From Paenibacillus segetis (GTDB lineage Bacteria; Bacillota; Bacilli; Paenibacillales; Paenibacillaceae): a DNA stretch of 64,000 bases. Below the pieces are notes generated by a model. It was given only the letters and a program-made list of their open reading frames with translations. It did not search any database and had not been told where the DNA came from. How positions within the stretch are numbered: position 1 is the first letter of the stretch; every line of letters starts with the position of its first letter. Positions 26,647 through 36,834 of the stretch are shown here, one piece after another. The translations under genes and the position numbers were made by a program. The stretch covers positions 3,273,045 through 3,337,044 of the forward strand of contig NZ_BMFT01000001.1 in NCBI RefSeq assembly GCF_014639155.1, in the 5' to 3' direction.

Positions 26647-28233
26647 TTAGTTGTTAATTAACCGATAGATCATGCAGGCTAGATACACATCGTAAAATTC
26701 AGAATTCATCGTGATATCGTATCCCAACAGCTCGCTGATTTTCTTGATGCGGTACTTTACTGTATTTTTGTGGACAAAGAGAAGTTTGGCGCAGACATCA
26801 TAATTACCCTTCGCATCCAATAGAAAAACCATTAATGTTCTAACCGACTCAAGATCATCCAGAATAGGAGCGATCACCGACATCCATTCCTCAGTGACTT
26901 CTTCTCCTTGCACACTCAAGTCAATAGCCCGCTTCATGGAGCGAATTTCTGCGGCTGTAAACCATTTCCGCTGATGATAAATCAGATGCACTTTCTTCCC
27001 GACTTGATTCACGAGCTGATACATCCTGCGTACATCCGTCGTATTCCTCATTCTTGGCGCGTACACCATTTCAGATATGGATGATAAGAAACTCGTCGTT
27101 TCGATATACTCCTCAGCAACTTCAACCTCATTGTATTTGTAAGAGTAATTGCCTAATAGCACGATAATGCAATTATCGATCGTTTGAATCACAGCCGTTT
27201 TATAATATTTGGAGAGATACTCCGACAGTTCCTCCCTTATGCACTTTTCCTCCGATAAATCCTGAATATAGACGAGCCATATCATCTGAATAGCCGCTAC
27301 GTCGATATGAAGCTGGTGAGCAAGTCTCCGCATTTTTTCGCTTTCATCATTAATAATCGCCTTCACTAAGGCGTATTCGCTGACCTCGTTATGCTTGTCT
27401 CCCCATAAATTGATGGCTACCTGCACGACCTCGCTGATTTTATCCATGGTCTTTCCCGGTAGCTTCGAATTTTCTTTGATTAAAAAAAGGTAGAGGGCCT
27501 CTCCATTCTTTTGGCGGATGATCTTATGATCAACAAAGCAGGAGATGTCGGGTTTTTCTGCTCCGGTCCCGCCGTTCATCGTATAAGGTGCGTACCCCTG
27601 AATGATTGTCACAACATCCAAAGTAGAGTTGCGCGGCCACATGACTTGATTCACAACTTCTAAATTCGTATTCGTCAGTACAATGTTAGCTTTCAGCCGG
27701 TCGGATAACAATTTCAACATGATTTCCACACTGCGCGAATGCTCCGGAAGGATCGACACTTTTTCCAGCGATTCATTTACAAAATTATCATTGATCGTCT
27801 GATTGTCCAGAACAATTGCTTCCATCACTTCATAAATCACTTCATTATAGCGCAGAGAATAATCGTTCTTGGGCATACAGATGATAATAAAATTTTGGGA
27901 CTCGGCTAATTGCAGCACTTCCTCTGGCACTTTTGGAATGATGATTCCTACATAATATAAAATCAGTCCCACTTCACCGAGATCAATCAAGTATTGAACC
28001 GTTTCGCACTGTTTGTCCACATTATCCTTGATGGAATATAACGAACTGATCACAATTTCTTCCGCATACCACTCTTCTTGAACAGTTTTAACGATCTTTG
28101 AAGAAAAATCAGCGTTAGAAACCTCTAATACGGATAATGAGGAGACCGTACGATGAAGGCTCTTCCTTCCGGTCAATACTTTAGCACCTCGGAATGAAGG
28201 CAATTGCAGAATATTTTTAACGGTTACCCCCAT
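26647..28233 (-). CDS. PucR-family transcriptional regulator
   Basis: About 528 residues if the ATG at 28233 is used (GGTGA five bases before); a GTG at 28245 is possible. The N-terminal half is a PucR purine-catabolism-type sensor domain (VKNILQLPSFRGAKVLTG at the start). The C-terminus carries the PucR helix-turn-helix CAKLLFVHKNTVKYRIKKI followed by ELLGYD. Such proteins activate purine, ureide or amino-acid catabolism in response to a pathway metabolite. It lies directly upstream of the permease-DUF917-hydantoinase operon and is the likely regulator. Confidence 0.82.
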   Translation of the reverse strand: MGVTVKNILQLPSFRGAKVLTGRKSLHRTVSSLSVLEVSNADFSSKIVKTVQEEWYAEEIVISSLYSIKDNVDKQCETVQYLIDLGEVGLILYYVGIIIPKVPEEVLQLAESQNFIIICMPKNDYSLRYNEVIYEVMEAIVLDNQTINDNFVNESLEKVSILPEHSRSVEIMLKLLSDRLKANIVLTNTNLEVVNQVMWPRNSTLDVVTIIQGYAPYTMNGGTGAEKPDISCFVDHKIIRQKNGEALYLFLIKENSKLPGKTMDKISEVVQVAINLWGDKHNEVSEYALVKAIINDESEKMRRLAHQLHIDVAAIQMIWLVYIQDLSEEKCIREELSEYLSKYYKTAVIQTIDNCIIVLLGNYSYKYNEVEVAEEYIETTSFLSSISEMVYAPRMRNTTDVRRMYQLVNQVGKKVHLIYHQRKWFTAAEIRSMKRAIDLSVQGEEVTEEWMSVIAPILDDLESVRTLMVFLLDAKGNYDVCAKLLFVHKNTVKYRIKKISELLGYDITMNSEFYDVYLACMIYRLINN

Positions 28234-28272
28234 ATCATTCACCACTTCTTCTTGTTCAAATAATAAAGTTAT

Positions 28273-28291
28273 TATCCTACCGAATAGGATA
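28273..28291. promoter_or_regulatory. Palindrome upstream of the pucR-like gene
   Basis: TATCCTA-CCGAA-TAGGATA is a perfect seven-bp inverted repeat, extended by AGT/ACT past a bulge, in the 75-base gap between the P-type ATPase stop and the pucR-like start. No long T-run follows in either direction, so an operator is as likely as a weak terminator of the ATPase gene. Confidence 0.45.
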
Positions 28292-28319
28292 ACTCATTCT
28301 TGAATGCTTTTCATTTACA

Positions 28320-31010
28320 TTAGCCTTCTAGAATAGTTGATTCGCTACTGGATTTGTTAGCTTTATCTCGCAAATTCAAGCGATTCTCAATGATCTTGAC
28401 GACTTCCATGAGAATCACGGCCGTTAATGCAAGTCCTGCAGCAATTGTCCACTCACTCATTCCGAATGAAGCAGGAATTGAGAAGATTCCGCGAACAGCG
28501 GGTAGAACGGTGATTCCATACAGCACTAAGCAAAATGTTACGGCGTAAATAACGTACTTATTGCTGAAAAATCCAGCACCAATAGCCGTTTTCACGTTAG
28601 AGCGAGCTGCGAAGGTTTGAAGCGTCCGAGCCAAAATCAAGGTTGTAAACGCCATAGCAACTCCCATTTCTGAAGATATCTGCATACCCACATATTGTGA
28701 TACAATGACGGCCGCCCCAATTAACACGCCTCTGACAATGATTGACTTTAATGTGTTTCCCGAGAAAATTCCTTCATTAATATTACGAGGTTTATTGTTC
28801 ATTACATTAGGCTCAGCTTTTTCCATACCGAGTGCGATCGCTGGAAGTGAGTCATTAATAAGATTAATTAACAATAACTGTAATGCAGTGAAAGGATTGG
28901 GGAAATTTAAAAAGACGGCAAACACGATAGCGATGATCGCACCAAGATTACCAGCAAACAAATAACCAATCGCTTTCCTAATATTATTGAACACGGTTCT
29001 TCCGACACCAACAGCATTGACAATGGATACGAAATTATCATTGGCAAGAATCATGGCTGAAGCGTCCTTTGCAACGTCTGTTCCGCTTCCCATCGCAATA
29101 CCAATGTCAGCCTGTTTCAATGCAGGAGCATCATTGACGCCATCACCCGTCATGGCTGTAATATGTCCTTTTTTCTGCCAAGCACGGACGATTCTAATTT
29201 TATTCTCCGGGGATACTCGGGCATAGACTGAGATACTTTCCAGCTTTTGATCAAGCTCTTCATCGGTTAATTCATCAAGCTCTTGCCCTGTCAGAGCAAT
29301 ATCGTTTTCTTCCACCAAGCCGATCTCCTTACCAATGGCTTGAGCGGTCGTTTTGTGATCCCCCGTAATCATTACGGTACGAATTCCGGCACTCTTGGCA
29401 TTTTTAATAGAATCATATACAGCTTCTCTTGGTGGATCTATCATTGCGGTTAATCCGACTAATACAAGTCCATTCTCATCTTCCAGATCGATCGACTGCT
29501 GATCAGTCGAGAGACGTTTGTAACCATACGCTAGAACCCGAAGCGCATCATTTGAGAATTGTTCATTTCTTTCACTAAAACGGCGCAAAATCTTCTCCGT
29601 GATTGGCTCCTCTTTTCCATCCAAGAACACATAGTCACAGCGACTGAACATCACATCAGGACCGCCTTTGGTCAGCATCAGCTTAGTATCTCCGATCATA
29701 TGAACGGTAGACATCAATTTTCGATCAGAATCAAACGGCAATTCCGCTACACGTGCATATGAATTTCGAATTTCACGGTAATCTTTATGATTTTTATTGC
29801 TAAAAGCAAGTAAAGCTACTTCAGTTGGATCACCGATTTCTTGTCCATCATCCGTAATATGCGAATCGTTACAGAGTACGGCGATATGCATCAACATTTG
29901 CTGTGCTTCGTTCCATTCAAACGGGTTGTCCGATAATGGAACATTTGAGTTGCCTGGCAGAAAGTGTTTCGTTACTGTCATTTTGTTCTGAGTTAACGTG
30001 CCGGTTTTGTCAGTACAAATGACACTGGTCGAGCCAAGTGTTTCCACAGCGGGCAATTTACGAATTATCGCATTCTGTTTCGCCATTTTCGTGGTTCCTA
30101 CTGCGAGAACAATCGTAACAATTGAAGACAAAGCTTCAGGAATAGCTGCTACAGCAACCGCAACAGCAAACATAAATGCAGTCAGAATACCTTCACCCAA
30201 ATTTGTGGTTTCTGTTCCGAACCAAATACGACCTGCCTCCACGGCAAAAATCACAACACAAAGGATTAAAATACCAATGCTCAGCTTCTTACTAAAATCA
30301 TCCAGTTTACGCTGCAATGGCGTCTGTTTGGCTTCTGCAGAAGTAATCATATCTGCAATCTTACCAATCTCTGTATTGTTCGCTGTCCCTGTAACTATAA
30401 ATGTACCACGACCATATACAACGAGCGAACCACTATATACCATGTTACGACGATCACCAAGCGGTACTTCACCGGATATGACAGCTACATCTTTATCGGC
30501 AGCCTCCGATTCACCGGTTAACATACCTTCATTTACTTTTAATGATCTTGTCTCTATCAGCCTTCCATCAGCAGGAACGTAATCACCTGCATCTAAGAGA
30601 ACAATATCGCCTGGAACAAGTTCTCGCGCCGAAATCGTCATATTTTCATTGTTTCGAATAACCTTTGCAGTAGGAGCAGACATTTTACGTAATGCATCTA
30701 TGGAACTTTCCGCTTTACGTGTCTGTACAACACTGATCACCGAATTCATGAGAAGGACCGCAAAAATGATTAACGATTCAACAACTTCGCCCAAGATCAA
30801 TTGAACTAGAACTACAACCATTAATATTATAACCATTGAATCTTTAAATGTGGCTAAGAACAGCTGCCAAGTGGGTACTTTCTCTTTGCTTTCAAGCTCA
30901 TTATAGCCGTTTTTCACAAGTCGCTCTTGCGCTTCAGCAGTGGGCAATCCTTCCTCTGTAACCTTCATCCTCTGCAATACTTCCTCAGTACTTGAACGAT
31001 AAAACTCCAC
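28320..31010 (-). CDS. P-type cation-transporting ATPase, Ca2+ (P2A) type
   Basis: This 896-residue membrane pump starts at a GTG seven bases after AAAGGGGA. It shows the actuator motif TGES (165-168), AAIPEAL in M4 (about 288-294), the phosphorylation site DKTGTLT with D334, TGDGVNDAPALK, and NLINDSLPA in M6, which supplies Ca2+ ligands in SERCA-like pumps. Ten membrane helices are expected. It most likely exports Ca2+ from the cytosol; Mn2+ cannot be excluded. It is alone between a predicted promoter and the pucR-like gene. Confidence 0.9.
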   Translation of the reverse strand: MEFYRSSTEEVLQRMKVTEEGLPTAEAQERLVKNGYNELESKEKVPTWQLFLATFKDSMVIILMVVVLVQLILGEVVESLIIFAVLLMNSVISVVQTRKAESSIDALRKMSAPTAKVIRNNENMTISARELVPGDIVLLDAGDYVPADGRLIETRSLKVNEGMLTGESEAADKDVAVISGEVPLGDRRNMVYSGSLVVYGRGTFIVTGTANNTEIGKIADMITSAEAKQTPLQRKLDDFSKKLSIGILILCVVIFAVEAGRIWFGTETTNLGEGILTAFMFAVAVAVAAIPEALSSIVTIVLAVGTTKMAKQNAIIRKLPAVETLGSTSVICTDKTGTLTQNKMTVTKHFLPGNSNVPLSDNPFEWNEAQQMLMHIAVLCNDSHITDDGQEIGDPTEVALLAFSNKNHKDYREIRNSYARVAELPFDSDRKLMSTVHMIGDTKLMLTKGGPDVMFSRCDYVFLDGKEEPITEKILRRFSERNEQFSNDALRVLAYGYKRLSTDQQSIDLEDENGLVLVGLTAMIDPPREAVYDSIKNAKSAGIRTVMITGDHKTTAQAIGKEIGLVEENDIALTGQELDELTDEELDQKLESISVYARVSPENKIRIVRAWQKKGHITAMTGDGVNDAPALKQADIGIAMGSGTDVAKDASAMILANDNFVSIVNAVGVGRTVFNNIRKAIGYLFAGNLGAIIAIVFAVFLNFPNPFTALQLLLINLINDSLPAIALGMEKAEPNVMNNKPRNINEGIFSGNTLKSIIVRGVLIGAAVIVSQYVGMQISSEMGVAMAFTTLILARTLQTFAARSNVKTAIGAGFFSNKYVIYAVTFCLVLYGITVLPAVRGIFSIPASFGMSEWTIAAGLALTAVILMEVVKIIENRLNLRDKANKSSSESTILEG

Positions 31011-31046
31011 TGAAAAATCCCCTTTCCTTAACTCTGTTTATTCGTG

Positions 31047-31073
31047 TTGATACACTAGCAAAAGAAGCGTCAA
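31047..31073 (-). promoter_or_regulatory. Possible promoter of the P-type ATPase gene
   Basis: On the reverse strand TTGACG (31068-31073) is followed after 15 bases by TATCAA (31047-31052). The spacer is short, so this is tentative. Confidence 0.35.
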
Positions 31074-31131
31074 GTATTTATGTGTGAATTATGAAAAGCT
31101 AACCTTTTTGTGCAACCTTAAATTTCCACAC

Positions 31132-31175
31132 AAAAAAGCGAGACCTTTGCCATATAGAATGGCAAAGGTCTCGCT
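31132..31175 (-). terminator. Terminator of the ATP-grasp gene
   Basis: A perfect 17-bp stem (AGCGAGACCTTTGCCAT and its complement) has a five-base loop and a six-T run on the reverse strand. It lies about 180 bases after the ATP-grasp gene. Confidence 0.85.
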
Positions 31176-31352
31176 GAACAATTTCTTGTTAATAAAGCCG
31201 AAGTATTAATTCAAGTAATTAATAACATGTATTGACGACTTTATTTTGAAGTAATAGTCTACTTCAACGCTACTCCCCTTTGAAACAATAATTAATGATA
31301 TCATTTTAAATTATTTGATGCAAATGAATAGGTATACAAATTGACTCGTTAT
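31176..31352. other. AT-rich untranslated stretch with a small palindrome
   Basis: No gene is visible here. The only structure seen is the inverted repeat TTGAAGTA-N6-TACTTCAA at 31246-31267. It lies inside the probable 3' untranslated region of the ATP-grasp transcript. Confidence 0.5.
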
Positions 31353-32108
31353 TTATTTATGTCTCCCATATTGCTTGGAATAAGAAACGATTCGTTGATA
31401 AACTTTTTTATCCTTCATCTTCTTTAAGGGGTAAAATTGTGGTCTCGTATTCACTTCCAAAATCCACGGTTTTGCCTTAGAATCCAATGCTACGTCCAGT
31501 CCTAACTCTTTGAATCCATTTCTATGTTGGTCGAAGGTTTTCCCCACGGAAACGCCTAATTCTTTTAGCCTTGATTCCATTTGTTGAATATCAGCACTTT
31601 TATATCCTGCTCCCAACATCGTTTCATGAAAATAGCCGATTTTTCCACCTTGATTATAATTTGTGGCCACTCTACCGCTCTTGCCTATTTTCGTGAAAAC
31701 AGCACTACTAACCCATGTTCCTTTATTCGTCTTCTGAACCATGACACGAATATCGAAGGGTCTTCCTTTCGTCTTAGCCAGATCTATTCCATACTGTAGC
31801 AAAAAAGACCTTTTGTTTGAAAAGCGATGTAGCTTATTGTACAAACGATCAATCGTCGAATAAGTAGATTTGACTGTGTTGTATTGGGTTTGGTAGCTTT
31901 TATCCTTTTTTGTAATACGCATAATATTAAATCCGCCCGAGCCACCCGTCGGCTTGAAGTACACCGTAGAATAAGAAGATAACATGGAAGTCAAATTTTC
32001 TTTATTAAAAAGCAACGTTTTGGGAACATAATTACTTAATTCCGGATTCATTAACAACCAGCTGCTTTTTTCCCATTTACTTTTGATTGTGGTGCTCTTA
32101 TATTTCAC
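31353..32108 (-). CDS. YheC/YheD family ATP-grasp protein
   Basis: This 251-residue protein starts at a GTG seven bases after AGGAGG. YFKPTGGSGGFNIMRI, FDIRVMVQK, GLDVALD and WILEVNTRPQ are the ATP-grasp motifs of the YheC/YheD family, which Bacillus makes as spore-coat-associated proteins in the mother cell. It is shorter than YheC or YheD (about 360-450 residues) and holds little beyond the ATP-grasp domain. Its ligation substrate is unknown. It is followed by its own terminator. Confidence 0.78.
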   Translation of the reverse strand: MKYKSTTIKSKWEKSSWLLMNPELSNYVPKTLLFNKENLTSMLSSYSTVYFKPTGGSGGFNIMRITKKDKSYQTQYNTVKSTYSTIDRLYNKLHRFSNKRSFLLQYGIDLAKTKGRPFDIRVMVQKTNKGTWVSSAVFTKIGKSGRVATNYNQGGKIGYFHETMLGAGYKSADIQQMESRLKELGVSVGKTFDQHRNGFKELGLDVALDSKAKPWILEVNTRPQFYPLKKMKDKKVYQRIVSYSKQYGRHK

Positions 32109-32212
32109 TAAGCAGACCTCCTATTCATTGCTTAACATATGAATGAAGGTAATAGCTTGTCAGTGCTCTTGCCTATAATCCCTGTCTCATTTTGGATTGC
32201 AGTGATGCAGCC

Positions 32213-32413
32213 TTAAAGAGCAACATCTGTTACTTTATATATAACTTGTCCTCCGTTATTTTGGATCTCTTCTTGTATCTTCTTTAAACGTTCTTCACGA
32301 CGCGCCGCTAACACTAATTTTGCACCTTTAGATGCAAGTTCTTTTGCAGTAGCTTCTCCAATTCCACTAGACGCACCCGTAACAATGACAACTTTATCTT
32401 GAATATTTGGCAT
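32213..32413 (-). pseudogene. Truncated short-chain dehydrogenase/reductase
   Basis: This 66-codon remnant keeps the Rossmann N-terminus (VVIVTGASSGIGEATAKEL) and the start of the third strand (KVTDV), then stops. Intact relatives have about 245 residues, so the NNAG motif, the Ser-Tyr-Lys catalytic residues and the C-terminus are missing. A good ribosome site (AAAGGATG) is still present. After KVTDV the sequence no longer matches the family, which points to a deletion. It is downstream of, and co-directional with, the aldo/keto reductase. Confidence 0.75.
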
Positions 32414-32436
32414 CTAAAAAACATCCTTTCGTTTTT

Positions 32437-33474
<1,038 letters not shown>

Positions 33475-33508
33475 TCATTGTGTTCTAAAATAATTATGCA
33501 ATTTAGAA

Positions 33509-33568
33509 AAAAGTGACTGGTAGCATATTCTTATCAAATGGTTGCCTAATACTCTTCTAGTCACTTTT
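33509..33568. promoter_or_regulatory. Inverted repeat between aldo/keto reductase and AraC genes
   Basis: AAAAGTGACT (33509-33518) and AGTCACTTTT (33559-33568) are perfect complements 40 bases apart in the divergent promoter region. The spacing fits a looped or two-site operator for the AraC-type regulator, but this is only inferred. Confidence 0.4.
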
Positions 33569-33631
33569 GAAAGCGAAGAATATATGCATTAGAATAGAAC
33601 TTACAAAATATGTAGAAGCATGGGGGTTCTT

Positions 33632-34549
33632 ATGTCTGATCAAATTTATAAACAGCAGGTTGAGCTCGCTGAACTCATAGAGCGTTATTCAGGACAAGAT
33701 GGTGTTCACGCGACTGCGATTCCATCTTTATATTTTATTCGACGATCTGTTGTCACTGATTCAAACCATAGTGTCTACAGACCTTCCTTATGTATTATCG
33801 TTCAGGGGGCGAAGGAAGTAATGCTCGCGCAGGAGTGCTTTAGGTATAGTCCTACAGATTACCTTGTAGCGTCGGTCGATCTGCCGGTTAAGGGGCAAGT
33901 TGTAGAAGCCTCATCCGAATTTCCCTATTTGGCTCTCAATCTTGTATTTACACCAAGTCAAATCTTTGAAGTTTTACGTGATTTGAAAATTCAAGGCGGA
34001 AAGAAAAAGAATGCGAAGCGAGGTTTGTTTGTCAGCCCGATGAAGTTATCCATGTTGGATGCGGTCACCAGATTGGCTCGTTTGCTAGACAACCCGAAAG
34101 ATATTCCGATTCTTGCTCCACTATTTACAAAGGAAGTTATCTATAGGGTTCTTGAAGGGCAGCATGGGGATACGCTGGAACAAATTGCACTTGAGGGGAG
34201 CTATACCAATCAAATTAGTAACGTCATCGAACATATTATTAATAACTATGAAAGTTCTTTTCGGATTGAGGAGCTCGCGGAAATAGCAAATATGAGTGTT
34301 TCTTCACTTCATAGGCATTTTAAAGAGGTAACCGCTATGACTCCAATTCAGTTCCAAAAACAAATGAGACTGCAGGAAGCCCGGCGCTTGTTATTATCGG
34401 AGTCAACAGATGCGGCTGATGTTGCTTTCCAAGTAGGATATGAAAGTCCTTCGCAATTCAGCCGTGAATATTCTCGCATGTTTGGTTTACCTCCTAAAGA
34501 AGACATAAAACGCCTGAGGGAGAATCGTGACCAAACAATACATGTGTGA
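33632..34549 (+). CDS. AraC-family regulator (AraC_N type)
   Basis: About 305 residues from the ATG at 33632 behind GGGGG; an ATG at 33620 is the alternative. The N-terminal part (SLCIIVQGAKEVMLAQE, YLVASVDLPVKGQV) is the AraC_N sensor domain found in regulators next to short-chain dehydrogenases and aldo/keto reductases. Two C-terminal helix-turn-helix motifs are seen: IEELAEIANMSVSSLHRHFK and AADVAFQVGYESPSQFSREY. It probably activates the divergent aldo/keto reductase operon in response to an aldehyde or similar compound. Confidence 0.85.
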   Translation: MSDQIYKQQVELAELIERYSGQDGVHATAIPSLYFIRRSVVTDSNHSVYRPSLCIIVQGAKEVMLAQECFRYSPTDYLVASVDLPVKGQVVEASSEFPYLALNLVFTPSQIFEVLRDLKIQGGKKKNAKRGLFVSPMKLSMLDAVTRLARLLDNPKDIPILAPLFTKEVIYRVLEGQHGDTLEQIALEGSYTNQISNVIEHIINNYESSFRIEELAEIANMSVSSLHRHFKEVTAMTPIQFQKQMRLQEARRLLLSESTDAADVAFQVGYESPSQFSREYSRMFGLPPKEDIKRLRENRDQTIHV

Positions 34550-34573
34550 ATCCTGCGAAGACATACTCAAATA

Positions 34574-34616
34574 GCAGCATTCGACTATAAAGTTCTCAAG
34601 CCGAATGCTGCATTTT
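34574..34616. terminator. Terminator between convergent araC-like gene and fad operon
   Basis: GCAGCATTCG and CGAATGCTGC form a ten-bp stem with an 18-base loop, followed by ATTTTTAT on the + strand. It ends the AraC-type gene and probably also the leftward fatty-acid operon. Confidence 0.75.
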
Positions 34617-34633
34617 TATATTCCATCATACGG

Positions 34634-35062
34634 TTAAATAGGTTTATTAAGAACTCGAAAGGTTCCCGTTCCAAAAGCGCATAAATCTCCGTTCTCCGTT
34701 CTAGCAAAAGCTTGAGTTGTGATCATTTTGCGGGAACTATGGATGATTTCAGCGGTTACAAATACTCTCCCTTTCTCTGTCGGCGCTACATAGTTCATCG
34801 TTAGATTGCTTGTCACTACGTTGTCATTAGGTCTGGCAATCATCGCAATCAACCCCATTCCTGAATCGATTAACGTCGCATGGACACCTCCATGAAGAAT
34901 GCCGATTAGGTTCAAATGATGTGGCTTAATGTCAATGGACACGATCACCTTTGACGGACTCAATTCTTCAATTTCACAGCCAACGAATCCCCAAAACGTA
35001 GATTCAGCTATTTTTCCCCAATGCTCCAAATCGGGATATATCTCATTTGAATCGGCATTCAT
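34634..35062 (-). CDS. PaaI-type hotdog thioesterase
   Basis: This 142-residue single hotdog-fold protein has the HGGVHATLIDSGMGLIA helix and the NLTMNYVAPTEKGRVF strand of PaaI/YbgC-like acyl-CoA thioesterases. It is the last gene of the beta-oxidation operon and starts 15 bases after the acyl-CoA ligase stop, behind TTAGGAGG. It probably hydrolyses stalled or unusual acyl-CoA intermediates to free CoA. Chain-length preference is unknown. Confidence 0.83.
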   Translation of the reverse strand: MNADSNEIYPDLEHWGKIAESTFWGFVGCEIEELSPSKVIVSIDIKPHHLNLIGILHGGVHATLIDSGMGLIAMIARPNDNVVTSNLTMNYVAPTEKGRVFVTAEIIHSSRKMITTQAFARTENGDLCAFGTGTFRVLNKPI

Positions 35063-35077
35063 AAATAGTCCTCCTAA

Positions 35078-36745
35078 CTACTTAAGCGTGTTATCATGGT
35101 CTTCCTCAATCAATTTGCGACGAAGTACTTTCCCAACCAACGTTTTTGGAAATGAATCACGAAACTCATAAATTTTAGGCACTTTATACACCGCCAATTT
35201 ATCCTTACACCAACGTTGTAGCTCCTCCTCATTAGCTGTGGAACCCTCTTTGAGTATAATGTACGCTTTTACCGTCTCGCCGCGATAAGAATCCACCACC
35301 CCAGCAACAACAGCTTCTTCCACGTCCGGATGCTCAAACAATACTTCTTCTACTTCACGCGGGTAAATATTATAACCTCCAGCTATAATCAAATCCTTGC
35401 GGCGATCTAATATATAGAAGAACCCTTCTTCGTCCATCCTCGCCAAATCCCCTGTAAATAGCCACCCATCGCGAAGTGCCTTATACGTTTCTTCAGGTTG
35501 CTGCCAATATCCCCTCATGACCTGAGGACCTCGAATAATCAACTCTCCAATTTCACCTAGTGGCATCTCCTCACCCGTATCGGGATGAACAATACGCGCT
35601 TCGGTATCTGGAAAAGGAATGCCGATAGATCCTATTTTGCGCTTCTCCCAAATATTGTTGGCATGTGTGACGGGAGAAGCTTCTGTCAGACCATAACCTT
35701 CGATCAACTTGCCTCCCGTAATACTCTCGAACCGTTCCTGGACCTCACGAGGCAACGAAGCCGCACCACTAATACAAATATTTACCGACGACAAATCGTA
35801 TTTCTGAACCTCAGGGTGGTTAATCACGGCAATATACATCGTTGGTGCTCCCGGAAACACAGTTGGTTTCAAACGATCCATCGTCTTCAGCACCTGATTA
35901 ATGTCAAACCGCGGCATAAGTATCAAGGTTCCCGCCATAAGAACCGATTGATTAAGCAACACCGTCATTCCGAATACATGAAAAAAAGGGAGTGCTGCTA
36001 AATATCGTTCCTTCCCCATTTGTGCTCGGTAAAACCAGAGCTTGCTCTGAATCGTATTAGCAACAAGGTTACAGTGTGTGAGCATGACACCTTTGGCGAA
36101 TCCAGTTGTCCCGCCCGTATATTGAATAAGTGCCAAATCCTCATCGGCATCGACCGCAGTCTGAGTTGGGATCGATGTTGACTGTTTCAAGAATGAAAGG
36201 AAAGACATCATATTATTGTTATAGATGATCGGACTCGTCTTCTTAGTTGTCAGTGGGTATAACCAATTTTTAGGGAACGGTAAGTAGTCCTTAACCGATG
36301 TTACTAGAATATAATTTAACGGTTCTTTTTCCGTCGCTTTCTTCACCCGATCGACTAGAATATCTAACGTTATGATCATTTGGACACTGGCATCTCTCAA
36401 CTGATACTCTAGTTCACGTGGCATATATAGTGGGTTCGTCATAACAACGATGCCGCCCATCAGAAGGGTTCCATAATACGCGATAACGGCTTGCGGGCAG
36501 TTCGGTAACATAATCGCTACTCGATCCCCCTTACGGATACCTAGCTTAAGGAGGGCATTCGTAAAACGGTACACCGAGTCCAATAGATCTTTATAAGAAA
36601 TCTTTTTCCCTAGGAAATCAAGTGCTATATGCTCTGGAAATAATTCTGCGGACTGTACTAAAAATTGCGCCAAATTTTGCTTCGGATAATCATAGGTTAT
36701 GGGTACTTCAACCGGATAATGTTCTAACCATGGTTTGTCATTCAC
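35078..36745 (-). CDS. lcfA: Long-chain fatty-acid-CoA ligase
   Basis: About 555 residues from a GTG at 36745, five bases after GGGGTGA; this gives MNDKPWLEHYP, like the start of Bacillus LcfA. The longer frame to 36787 has no ribosome site. The adenylation motifs are YTGGTTGFAKGVMLTH, EGYGLTEASP, WLFTGDLARMDEEGFF, DRRKDLIIAGGYNI and the final KTLVGKVLRRKL lysine. It activates fatty acids with ATP and CoA for the beta-oxidation enzymes encoded upstream in the same operon. Confidence 0.9.
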   Translation of the reverse strand: MNDKPWLEHYPVEVPITYDYPKQNLAQFLVQSAELFPEHIALDFLGKKISYKDLLDSVYRFTNALLKLGIRKGDRVAIMLPNCPQAVIAYYGTLLMGGIVVMTNPLYMPRELEYQLRDASVQMIITLDILVDRVKKATEKEPLNYILVTSVKDYLPFPKNWLYPLTTKKTSPIIYNNNMMSFLSFLKQSTSIPTQTAVDADEDLALIQYTGGTTGFAKGVMLTHCNLVANTIQSKLWFYRAQMGKERYLAALPFFHVFGMTVLLNQSVLMAGTLILMPRFDINQVLKTMDRLKPTVFPGAPTMYIAVINHPEVQKYDLSSVNICISGAASLPREVQERFESITGGKLIEGYGLTEASPVTHANNIWEKRKIGSIGIPFPDTEARIVHPDTGEEMPLGEIGELIIRGPQVMRGYWQQPEETYKALRDGWLFTGDLARMDEEGFFYILDRRKDLIIAGGYNIYPREVEEVLFEHPDVEEAVVAGVVDSYRGETVKAYIILKEGSTANEEELQRWCKDKLAVYKVPKIYEFRDSFPKTLVGKVLRRKLIEEDHDNTLK

Positions 36746-36834
36746 ACTGGTCACCCCATTCTCAGTCATCTTTTGATCACGAAGCATATCGAAGAAGCAA
36801 GTTCGACATCAAATCTTGAATTCAGCCGGGACTT

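Noticed and set aside
29998-30582. 194-codon + strand frame opposite the P-type ATPase
   Set aside because: It lies fully within the ATPase gene, with no ribosome site and low-complexity hydrophobic composition.
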